A DNA stretch of 49,548 nt from Candidatus Undinarchaeales archaeon. Its GTDB lineage: Archaea; SpSt-1190; JASMDC01. Of the stretch, positions 25,401 to 34,900 are shown one piece after another. Under the pieces are notes generated by a model. That model saw only the letters and a program-made list of their open reading frames with translations. It did no database searches and had not been told where the DNA came from. The stretch is taken from contig JASMDC010000026.1 in NCBI GenBank assembly GCA_030753015.1, positions 1 to 49,548 on the forward strand, read 5' to 3'. Both the position numbers and the translations under genes were made by a program. Every line of letters begins with the position of its first letter. The first letter of the stretch is position 1.

Positions 25401-28400
25401 GCGTCTGGAATCCGACGCCCTTCGGCGCAGCGACCATCCCATGGAACGAGTGGATGTGCGACATCGCCGGCGTAACCAACTGCCAGTCGCAGGTATGTCT
25501 CCCAGGGGGGAAGGTATCCACCTGTCCGCAACTGTGCTCCTACGGAGTGTGCCACTACAACACGTTAACGGGCACAATCGCCCCCGGAACGCCATTCTGC
25601 TGCGCACCATGCACAGCTGGTTGCTGCATGTCATCATGGATTTCAGTCCCATCGGTTACCAGTCATGTCAATCCTCCTGGAATGAAGGCATGCCACTCCT
25701 TCCTTCATGAGGCTGACGATTCGTGCACCATGGACGGACTCTGGTGGCGCAAGGTCGTCGATGCCCCTGCTCTGCGAAATCCCTGCTACGTTACTATCAA
25801 GATAACCGAGCTACGTAACTATGTCCACACCCTACGCGCAGAGATCATCCCCGACATAATCATGCAGATACGAGCGCTGCGTGCCAACGCCCGTAGGTGC
25901 ACGGTCCGAGTCACTTGCTCATCGAACATCAAGATCTACCTGGACCTGCTCGAGGAGATCTGGGACCGGGCCAACCACGTGGACGGCTGGGATACCAAGA
26001 AGTTCGAGGACGAGACCAACAAGTTCACTCTCGCCATGAAGGACTACATGGCAGATATCGGTTCCGGTGGCGGGGGCTTCTCGTTCAGCGGGGACGCCAA
26101 AGCGTGGACTAACTTCAAGAACGGGATCAGTGTGACCGCGTCCGCATACATGGACATAACCTCTGGCGGCAGCTTTGAGAAGTACATCGTATGGGTGCCA
26201 GACTACAGCCCTGCCTTGTGTCTTGTCCCAACGGGGGCAGCCACTAGCGCGGGCACAACTGCTGCCTCGAGCGTGATAGACAAGGTGAAGAAGAAGGCTA
26301 AAGATGGTGCCACTGATGCCGTGAAGAGCACTTTCGGTGTAAAGCAGATGCAGGCCATCTCCGAGTACCATACTAAGCTACTGACCATGTCAATGACCTC
26401 TGTGTTCGCCGGCGAATCAGGTGCACCAGGTGTTACATGTAACTTAGGCTTTCCTGCTCAATGCTTCCCCTCGTTCCCCATCGCATGGCACCTGGTAGAA
26501 GGGCAGAACCTCGGAGAGGATCTCGTGTTCAACTTCCCCGTGCTCCCGAAGTGCGGTGTCGAGGCCTTCGGCAAGGCGATGCCCGGTGACGCCTTCTGGC
26601 ATTCCCAAGAATGTTTTCTATATCGGTCATCCTCGTCCGATCTTGGTTCGATGGGTGAGGAAGAGGAGGAACCATGGGAGGAGGAGGAGGAAGAAGAGGA
26701 AGAAGAATGGGAAGAGGAAGAGGAAGTATGGGGCGAGGAAGAAGAAGAGATCGATGAGGAGGAGGAGATCGATTGCTACGGACTTGCCGATCTTACTCCA
26801 TGCTACAATGACCGGGGTATCTGCTGTAATGAGGTCTGCGTCCCAGGGGCGGACGAGTGCATAACAACGGAAGAGGAGTGCATCGCAAAAATCGATGGGG
26901 AGACCTGCTGGGATGGCGATGCCCTCTGCTGCTTCGAGACATGCATCCCGAACGCTACAACATGTGGTACCGGTTCGGCCGAATGTTACGGCCTACGCGA
27001 TAGGACCCCGTGCTCGGCCGGGCTCTGCTGCAACCAGCAATGTATCGCCGATGCGCTCGCTTGTAGTGGTACAACACCCGACTGCCTTGGAAAAATAGAC
27101 CAAATGTCGTGCGCCGATGGAGAGGGCATCTGCTGCCGAGAGGCGTGCATACCGGGAGCTGACTCCTGTGCTGTCGTTCTGGGGTGCGAGGAAGGCCTTG
27201 ATGGTGTCGCCTGTGCTGGAGGTACTTGTTGCGATACCTATTGTGTACAGGGTGCAACGTCATGTGGGGCCTATTTAGACGAATGTGTTGATGCGGAGGA
27301 CCTCACGCTGTGCACAGGAAATGGTCTGTGCTGCAGAGAAAGGTGCATCCCGAGTGCCACGTCTTGCGGAGGATCCGTTCATCCGCCCGTTCCGGATGAG
27401 ATAGCTGCAACCTGCGGAAAAGCATGCGAAGAGGATTATGCGAGCCCGTACTACTGTCATCCGACTGAAGGGATGTGTGCATGCAGGACGGAGACCGGGC
27501 CACGGTTCATAGAGGAGATCCTCTGCACACCGCGGGTTTCACGACGTATGGTCAGGAACCTTATGCGGTGCTGTGAGCGACATGAACTCGATGAGATGGA
27601 TATCTGCTACTCGACACAGAGCGAAACGGGCTTCTGTTGCCAGGGTGCGTTCTATGAGGTGCCCATCGACCTTTCCTGTATCGATGATGCACCCGTGATG
27701 GAGATCGCCTCCATTGCCTGGGAAGCCGATGGACGTGAAGTGCTCTCTAGGGTCGCTGGTGAACCGGTCAACCTGACCGTCGTGCTCAGGAACACTGGAA
27801 AAACGCTAGAGAACGGCGACCTGTCTTTCCGTATCGACGCAAGTGATGAAAGACTTGTGGAAGAGGACCGGCATGGCATCACTGTGGTAGGGGACAGCGT
27901 AGAGCGCTTCATACATCCCGTTATACCCGAACGTAGGCTTGCCGGTACGGCCCTCGATGGACGAGCCCTTCTTGGCTACCTCAATCTTCAGGTGAGTTCC
28001 AACTACACACGATTATACCTATTAGATGACGATACCATCGATGTGACCGAAGGTCACATCGAAAAGGAGGGCTTACGGAGCGATTATGTCCTTGCAGGTG
28101 ACACGGTTACCGGAGTAGCCTCTGTAGTGTCCACCCGTGACGAGCCCGTAGTGGTCATATTATCTGTTTCCCTGATGGCCGATGGTACGGAGATCGCGGG
28201 TACGCGGAGGAGCGAACTCATCACACTCGAAGCTGGTGCTACAGTCACTATAGGATCCATGCAACATGTCATTGGTGCGATAGATGTAGCAAAGGAGCTC
28301 GGTATCCTCGTGGAGGTCATCGGTCAGGCAGGAGAGGTTATTCAGTACAAGCGCCTCGACGAGGATGTCTACAATGATGCGGTTCGAACGGTGCTCTCAC

Positions 28401-28957
28401 CGTTCCTAAACATCAAGAAGGTCGCCTGGACGGACGCTGACGGGAGCCTGCTGGAGCGTGTGTTCGAGGGGAGACTTGTACAACCGGAAGTGACTGTCGT
28501 CAATCCGCTCGCGATGAGGTTCCGCGGGACAGTGGAGGTCATCGTGAAGGACGAATCAGATGTGAAGCTCGTTACCGGACGTATGACGCTCACGCTGGAA
28601 AAGGGACATTCGGCCGTCATCAAGTTACCGTCGTTCACGACCGATGTCGCCGAGATAATCGCGCTCGGTGAAGGAGAGACGACGGTGCAGAAGGCCAACA
28701 AGCGGTACCATGTCTACGTCAATGCAACTGATGACGAGCTCTCCTGGCTGGATCTGGAGGACACGGTCTTCGTGCTCGACTCACTTGTCCTCTCGGATAT
28801 GGATAAGGTCGATGTATCGGCCACGAGCGAGTTCCAGGACTGTAAACTTAGGGTGACGTGCACGAACTGCAACGTCGGTTGCGAGATCAAGGTACGGGAA
28901 TGCCGGCCGGTGTTCAACCTGTGCCGCTGTTATCAGTGCTCTTACTCGAACGATTGA
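22457..28957 (+). CDS. Giant Cys-rich exoprotein, paralog 1 (2166 aa)
   Basis: A secreted protein of unknown family. Order: signal peptide (GTG start; cut near SAQA-GLIP); about 15 Cys-rich units of about 45 residues (to about residue 900), each like CxxCxxC...CxxxC...PxCxxxC; a conserved middle domain (about 915-1395) with CGMCN, WNEWMCD and CTMDGLWWRK motifs and long helices; a poly-Glu linker (DNA 26657-26770); six knottin-like repeats (residues 1440-1637); two beta-sandwich regions of CARDB type; and a final Cys cluster (CTNCNVGCE...CRCYQC). There is no C-terminal TM. It overlaps the previous gene by 7 nt and lies 9 nt before a full-length paralog. Such dense cysteines in an exported protein imply heavy disulfide bonding or metal binding. 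Confidence 0.85.
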   Translation: MLKRPHGQKKYALVFLLLFIISTSAQAGLIPISDKYAGGAKNMCKTCIQCVDTEGEEQKSCLMGCLKAGVDLLLGPLCNKMCKDSKICNGLCGNCIPCAFEKGDAAEKCLVKCVGEALIIGPICGNVCNQTVSQDWMNGAEKCEGACTECASCVFEEGGEAQEKCALNCVVKNILLNPLCGKACSKAGGDPKDWEIKESDSADEKAKKKEAAKEGAKDVGACEKICSTAIECAPCAFKTTGRDKAMCGVSCVVGNFLCEKSCRKICDDPKQYPTEAEKAEEKKDDKDGKKKPKMKDCTSNCLDICGTCSQCANQKTEAGLKECMIRECLGKKLISALCSNLFVGPMVQKCLECGTCAMEPEENRAACLKDCVGRQPLAFDICETVSCDPICSGQRTEECRQKCGGSSTCIDVCIQDCKVECLDLCHACGKCGFESTKEAMHECTIRYCIRPFMMTPICEDYCSEVVKGLRPENCKAICMTCEDAIFSVDCVTRKSQVRPLLVQCMFRDVCDERCDEHFESVQEADECKGNCDKCKHCANEDDYNVQKQCMEDCFGSLSVKAECSGLCVEWGVTAGDATLRCRSLCAACVRCDGETDPAKKKICLRNCTMTQMEDYFGERCDSVCQDQDDKPTCRDKCMKCDSCPFEGDGQNITTCILNKCVDSISVARPICEDVCANEQNKAGCIQGCVKCPSCVDLDTRRKRLDCFTECVAPDILGSQCDSLCVDRPNATGCKQRCRNCHLCMDKTGQSRGECLERCADRGQLRSSCEGHCETAKDLIYCQSACMTCPQCDKLEGTELDSCIQECTGIITRQMLFDTCDDLCASYNDPERCKAACDECTDCDMGAGQYECLQDCVDKTDSGLDFSDKEKERREKLKKGLLSGVCDLMFGNIWDMFSCDLVCAMGGPCPIPDQRYLLKCPETAQENLYLYYSDLITYFENVAEFYANMEAALDAILLGTVGMCGMCNYQLAMISGAYSTCSGVWNPTPFGAATIPWNEWMCDIAGVTNCQSQVCLPGGKVSTCPQLCSYGVCHYNTLTGTIAPGTPFCCAPCTAGCCMSSWISVPSVTSHVNPPGMKACHSFLHEADDSCTMDGLWWRKVVDAPALRNPCYVTIKITELRNYVHTLRAEIIPDIIMQIRALRANARRCTVRVTCSSNIKIYLDLLEEIWDRANHVDGWDTKKFEDETNKFTLAMKDYMADIGSGGGGFSFSGDAKAWTNFKNGISVTASAYMDITSGGSFEKYIVWVPDYSPALCLVPTGAATSAGTTAASSVIDKVKKKAKDGATDAVKSTFGVKQMQAISEYHTKLLTMSMTSVFAGESGAPGVTCNLGFPAQCFPSFPIAWHLVEGQNLGEDLVFNFPVLPKCGVEAFGKAMPGDAFWHSQECFLYRSSSSDLGSMGEEEEEPWEEEEEEEEEEWEEEEEVWGEEEEEIDEEEEIDCYGLADLTPCYNDRGICCNEVCVPGADECITTEEECIAKIDGETCWDGDALCCFETCIPNATTCGTGSAECYGLRDRTPCSAGLCCNQQCIADALACSGTTPDCLGKIDQMSCADGEGICCREACIPGADSCAVVLGCEEGLDGVACAGGTCCDTYCVQGATSCGAYLDECVDAEDLTLCTGNGLCCRERCIPSATSCGGSVHPPVPDEIAATCGKACEEDYASPYYCHPTEGMCACRTETGPRFIEEILCTPRVSRRMVRNLMRCCERHELDEMDICYSTQSETGFCCQGAFYEVPIDLSCIDDAPVMEIASIAWEADGREVLSRVAGEPVNLTVVLRNTGKTLENGDLSFRIDASDERLVEEDRHGITVVGDSVERFIHPVIPERRLAGTALDGRALLGYLNLQVSSNYTRLYLLDDDTIDVTEGHIEKEGLRSDYVLAGDTVTGVASVVSTRDEPVVVILSVSLMADGTEIAGTRRSELITLEAGATVTIGSMQHVIGAIDVAKELGILVEVIGQAGEVIQYKRLDEDVYNDAVRTVLSPFLNIKKVAWTDADGSLLERVFEGRLVQPEVTVVNPLAMRFRGTVEVIVKDESDVKLVTGRMTLTLEKGHSAVIKLPSFTTDVAEIIALGEGETTVQKANKRYHVYVNATDDELSWLDLEDTVFVLDSLVLSDMDKVDVSATSEFQDCKLRVTCTNCNVGCEIKVRECRPVFNLCRCYQCSYSND
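26657..26770 (+). repeat. Poly-Glu linker, low-complexity purine tract (paralog 1)
   Basis: About 114 bp of GAG/GAA codons with a few Trp, Val, Gly and Ile codons, encoding a strongly acidic spacer between the middle domain and the knottin-like repeats. Confidence 0.9.
26774..27367 (+). repeat. Six knottin-like C-C-CC-C-C repeats (paralog 1)
   Basis: 594 bp encode six tandem units whose cysteines follow C-x(7-8)-C-x(4-6)-CC-x3-C-x6-C; the first is C-x8-C-x6-CC-x3-C-x6-C. Most contain PGAxxC or a variant before the last Cys. This is the cysteine framework of inhibitor-cystine-knot peptides. Confidence 0.8.
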
Positions 28958-28966
28958 GGTCAGGCC

Positions 28967-31900
28967 ATGGTACATCGACCTGTCGTCGGTGTGGTCGTTG
29001 TCATGCTCATTCTAACGGCGGCGACCGCGGGCCTCATCCCAATGTCACAGAAGGCATCAGCGAGCGCAAAGAACCTGTGCAAGACGTGCATCGACTGCGT
29101 CGGTACCGAAGGGGAGGAGCAGAACGCCTGTCTCATGAACTGCCTGCAGGAAGGTGTCATGACGTTCCTTGGCCCCCTGTGCCAGAAGATATGCAAGGAC
29201 AGCCAGATGTGCTCGAACCTGTGCGGCAAGTGCGTACCCTGCGCTTTCGAGAAGGGCGAGGGTGCGGAGAAATGCCTCATCAAATGCGTTGGCGAATCGG
29301 TCATTCTCGGACCGCTCTGCGGTGAGCTTTGCTCGTCAGTGACCGCGCAGTCATGGATGAAGGACGCTGATAAGTGCACAGGTAAGTGCACGGAGTGTGC
29401 CTCTTGCGTTTTCGAGGACAGCGCGGACGCTCGCAAGGAGTGCGCCCTGACCTGTGTTGTGGAGGACCTGATCCTGGGCCCTCTGTGCGAGAAGGCCTGC
29501 TCAAAAGCAAAGGATGCGGCCGGGTGCACGGAAACCTGCCTGAAGGTCGCGGACTGTGCGGAATGCGCGTTCAAGGACACTGACAAGGAAAAGGAGCTGT
29601 GCGCTCTCGCATGCGTCGGGGTCAACTTCGTGTTCGATGTCGTGTGCGAGAAGGCCTGCAACAAGACCGACAATCCCGGTAACTGCACAGCGACCTGCAT
29701 GAAGATCGCCAAGGACTGTGCCCCCTGCGCAATGAAGCCCACCCCGGACACTCGCGAGGAGTGCCTGATCAGGACGTGCGTCGGATTCGAGATCATCGGC
29801 CCCCTGTGCGAGAACCTCTTCGTCGGCGACATGATTGAAAAGTGCAAGGAATGCGGAGCGTGCGCAAGGGAACCGGAGGAGAACCGCGATGCCTGCGTAA
29901 AGGAATGCGTTGGCAGGCAGCCGGAGGCTTTCGACGTGTGCGAACAGGTCAGCTGCGATCCCATATGCGGTGGCCAGCGTACTGCCGCGTGCAGGGAGCA
30001 ATGCGGTAGCGATACTGCCTGTATCGAGAGTTGCAAGCAATCGTGCATGGACGAATGCAAGCAGCTATGCGGTAGCTGTGGACAGTGCGGGTACGAGAAG
30101 AGCCGTGAGGCAATGCATGAGTGCACCATCAAGTATTGCGTCCAGCCGTTCATGATGACACCCATATGTGAGGATTTCTGTAGCAACTCGATTATGGGTC
30201 TCCAGCCACAGGAATGCGTGGCCATATGCAACTCGTGCGAGGAATGTACAATGTCCGTGGACTGCGTCACAGGTACCGCTCAGGTCGAGCCATGCCTAAA
30301 GGAATGCATGTTCGAGGATGCATGTTCAAGTAACTGCGACCGTATGTACAGCTCGTCAAAGAACGTCGATGACTGCAAGAAGAACTGCCAGAGCTGTAAG
30401 CACTGCGCCAATGAGGACAATGTCACGATGCAGCCTTGCCTCATGGAGTGCTTTGATTCACTCGACGTGAAGGAAGAATGCTCGGGTCTCTGCCAGCTGT
30501 GGGGTGTCGCGAGCGGTGATAGTATGACACGATGCCGCTCATTGTGCTCGTCGTGTATCAAATGCGATGGCTTACCCGGAGAGGCAAAGATAGGGTGCCT
30601 ACGCAACTGCACGATGGGACAGATGGAGGACTACTTCGGCGACCAATGTGACAGTATATGCAGGGACCAGAACGACACTGCGTCGTGTCGCCAGAAATGC
30701 ATGCATTGCGACAGCTGCGTGTTCGAGGGAGATGGTCAGAACATGACCTCCTGTATCCTCGATAAATGCATCCCTCCATTGGACGTGGCTAAACCCATAT
30801 GTGATGAGATATGCTCCAACGAGCCCGACGTCGATGCATGTGTCGCGTCCTGTCTGGCGAAACCGGAGTGCGTACACCTCGACACGCGACGCAAGCGTCA
30901 GGACTGTTACACTGAACACGTCGCGCCCGCTCAGCTGGGGCCCTCGTGCGACCAGCTCTGCGAGGAGCTACCGGAACCCGACAAGTGCAAACGTCGGTGC
31001 CGGAGCTGTAATCTCTGCATGAACGACCGGGGCACTAATCGTGATGGATGCCTGGAGCGATGCGCCGACCGGGGGCGAAGAGGTGACTCGTGCGAGGACC
31101 ATTGCGCTTCGGCAAAGAATCCTCGGACATGCAGGAGCGCCTGCATGACATGTCCGATGTGCGACCGGCTCGAAGGGGAGGCACTACAGTCGTGCATCGC
31201 TGAGTGCACGGGAGAGGTCACGGCCCAGATGACGTTCGACATGTGCGACGATCTTTGTTCGACATACAACGATTTCGACCGTTGCATGGCAGCATGTGGT
31301 GACTGCGATCAATGTTCGATGGGGCCCGATCAGTACGGGTGTCTGGAAGAGTGCGTTGATGCCACCGATCCCGGCCTCGACTTCTCTGCCAAGGAGAAGG
31401 AGAAGAAGGAGAAGGCAAAGAAGGCTCTCCTCTCGGGCATGTGCGACCTCGCGTTCGGCAACTTCTGGGATGCGTTCTCCTGCGATCTGGTATGCTCCAT
31501 GGGAGGCGTGTGCCCCATCGTGGATGAGCGGTACCTTCTCAAGTGTCCGCCAATGGCGCAGGAGAACCTCTACCTCTACTACAGCGACCTCATCACCTAC
31601 TTCGAGAACGTGGCCCTGTTCTACGAGAACATGGAGAAGGCCCTGGACGGTATCATGTTGGGAACGGTGGGCCTGTGCGCCATGTGCAATTACGAGCTAA
31701 TTAATCTCCAAGCCACCTACGGCACCTGTTCGGGTATCTGGAATCCCACACCGTGGGGTGCGGCGACAATCCCCTGGAACGAGTGGATGTGCGACGTCTC
31801 CGGCATGATCAGTTGCCAACCACGTATCTGTTCGACGGTACCAGGTGTCAACCGGTGCCCGCAGCTCTGCTCCACGGCCACGTGTCACCACACGATAGCG

Positions 31901-34900
31901 CCGTACATATGCTGTTGTGGATGGCCGGGCTGCTGCCCCAGCTATTTTGCGACACCATCCACGACGCTCCATGTAAATCCTACGGCTATGAAGACCTGTC
32001 ATCGGTTCGTCCATGAGACCGATGACGCGTGTACCATGGAGGGCCTGTGGTGGCGAGGGGTCGTGGAGGCACCCGCTCTGCGCAATCCGTGCCATGTTGT
32101 GACCAAGATAGCTGAGCTCAAGAACTACGTCCACAAGTTCCGGACCGAGATCCTCCCCGACATCATCGTACAGTTGCGTGCCATGCGTGCCAACGCCCGC
32201 CGCTGCACCGTACGCGTCTCCTGCTCGTCCAACATCAAGATCTATCTCGATCTCCTCGAGGAGATATGGGACCGGGCCAACCACATAGATGGCTGGGATA
32301 CAGAGAAGTTCGAGTTCGAGACCAACAAGTTCACCCTTGCCATGCAGGACTTTAACGAAGACATCAACTCAGGCGGTTCAGGATTCGGCTTCGACTTCTC
32401 AGGCGGCGCCGGTTGGACCAACTTCAAGACCGGTCTCAGTGTGGGTGCTTCGGCCTACTTTGATAATATGCAGGGGAAGAATCCCGAGAAGTACCTTGTA
32501 TGGGTACCGGACTACAATCCCCCATATTGTGTCCCCGGTGCCACTGGCGTTGCGACGACCGCAGCCACGACTGTAGCGGTGGACAAGGTCGTCGATAAGC
32601 TGAAGAAGACCTTAAAAGAAAAGATGATGGAGGCAGTGAAGGAGACCTTCGGTGTCAGACAGATCGCGACGCTCGTTGCTTACCATACAGAGCTCATCGC
32701 AATTTCCCTGACCAACTCGTTCGCCGGTGTGGCAGGCGTCCCAGGGCCGTGGTGCACCGGAGGTTTTCCCATGACGTGCATAGACGCCTTCCCAATACGC
32801 TGGCACCTGGTCGAGGGTTCGAACCTCGGGGAGGACCTTGTGTTCAAAATGCCAGTCATCCCCAGCTGCGGAGTGGAGGCCTTCGCGAAGTCGATGCCCG
32901 GTGACGCCTTCTGGCACTACAACGAGTGCCTGCTCTACCAGGGCCATACGCCCGATCCTACGGGCGGAGATGAGGAGGAACTGGAAGAGGAACTCGAGGA
33001 AGAGGAAGAGGTAGAAGAGGAGGAGCTTGAGGAAGAGGAATGGGAAGAGGAGGAAGAAGAGTTCGAGGAAGAGGTCGACTGCTCTGACAAGGAGGACCTG
33101 GAACCTTGTTTCGAGGGTGATGGTCTCTGCTGCAACGGTGAATGCATACCTGGGGCCGAGGCATGTACCACGGAAGGTGAAGAGGAGTGCGCCGGGGCCG
33201 AGGAGGAGGCCGCTTGTGGCGGCGGAAAGGGCATTTGCTGCTTCGGGGCCTGTGTCCCCGGGGCGAGCGGATGTGGTGAGGAAGAGGATGAGTGCGCAGG
33301 TGAGAATGCAGGTGCGCCCTGTGATGGTGGTAAGTGCTGTGAAGGCCGATGCGTACCAGGGGCCACCGGTTGCAGTGGAACAGCGGACTGTATCAAGAGG
33401 CCAGATGGTGCATCCTGTGTAAACGGTACAGGCATGTGTTGCGAACAGAACTGTATCCCGGGTGCTGAAGCATGCGCCGTAGCACCCGAGTGCCAGCCCG
33501 GGTACGATGGGCTACCCTGTGCGGACGGGACATGCTGCGATGGCGTGTGCGTACCGGGAGCATTATCATGTGGCGGGTACTCGCATGAGTGTGTGGAAGG
33601 GGGCGACCTCTCGGTCTGCTCGGGTGACGGTCTCTGTTGTAGGGAACGGTGCCTCCCCGGAGCGACATCCTGTGGTGGAAGACCGGGCGGAGAGCTCCCC
33701 ACCGATATCGCGGAGGTCTGCACGAGAGCCTGCGATGAAGCCAGCGGGGGCGATCATTACTGCCATCCCACCGAACGTATGTGCACCTGTCGTACAACGA
33801 GAGGACCGGTGTACGTCGCAGAGATACCTTGCGCTCCGCGTGTCTCCGAACGTTTGGTAGCAGGACTGCGAAGGTGTTGCGAGAGCAAAGGGATGGAAGA
33901 GGTAGACGAGTGTTACAACGAGGAAAGCGAGACCGGCTTCTGCTGTCAGGGAGCGTTCACGGAAGTGCCCATTGAGATCGAGTGCGTAAAGGACGCACCG
34001 GTCGTGGAGATCGCCTCTCTTGCCTGGATGTACGGGAACAGGCAGGTCCTCTCTATGGTGGCCGGTACGACCGTTAATCTTACCGCCGTCCTCAGGAACA
34101 CCGGCAAGCGTCTCGAGGACGGTGACCTATCGTTCCGTATCGACGCTGAAGGGGAACGACATCTCTCACGCGATGAGCATCACATAGCGATCAGTGGATC
34201 GAGCGTACGTCGTGTGGGCCTTCCGATCGAGCTGGAGCCACGGCTCGCGGGTGGATCGCTCACGGCGCTCGCGATCCTTGGATACCTCAACGTCCAAGTG
34301 TCGTCCGAGCCCATACGCCTCTATGTCCTTGCCGAGGACACCGTGGACGTGGCCGATGGCTACTTCGAGTCGTCGGGTGAGCGTGATTATTACGTACTTG
34401 CCGGTGATGTGGTGGCCGCCGCTGCAGCAGTGACATCCTCGAAGAACGAGTCGATCGAAGCGGTCATCGAGGTGGTCATGACCGCTAATGGTACGGAACT
34501 GGAAGCGACAAGGACCAAAAAGGCCACGACGTTGGAGCGTAGCGCGACCGTTACCGTCAGAACTCCGACCCGGTTCATCGGTGAGGGGAACGTGGGGACA
34601 GAGCTTGGTATGATCGTACGGGTAGAGGGTATCGGGGGAGAGGTCCTCCAGTACAAACGGCTTGAGGTCGATATCTATCCTGATGCAGTGAAGATCGTCA
34701 GCTCGCCATATCTCTTCCTGCGTGATGTCGCCTGGCGGGACGATGGAGGAAGAAGGATGGAACGGACCTATGAGGGCGTCCAGACGAAGGCCGAGGTGAC
34801 GTTGCACAATCCGCTCGCTATATCTTTCGACGGTACGGTGACGGTCGAGGTCGTGGACGGTCAAGGGAATATCGTGGCGACTGGGAGCCGTCACGCGGTC

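Noticed and set aside
26774..27367. CRISPR-like or DNA-level tandem repeat
   Set aside because: Units differ in DNA sequence and length; the repeat is only at protein level through cysteine spacing.
28960..30270. 436-aa minus-strand open frame across the start of the second giant gene
   Set aside because: It is the antisense of Cys-codon-rich DNA (few stops arise there); it encodes a Ser/His-rich sequence without domain character, while the + strand has clear homology to paralog 1.
32935..33723. Ser/Pro-rich minus-strand frame opposite the poly-Glu and knottin segment
   Set aside because: Poly-Glu codons read as poly-Ser/Leu on the other strand; no independent evidence for a gene.
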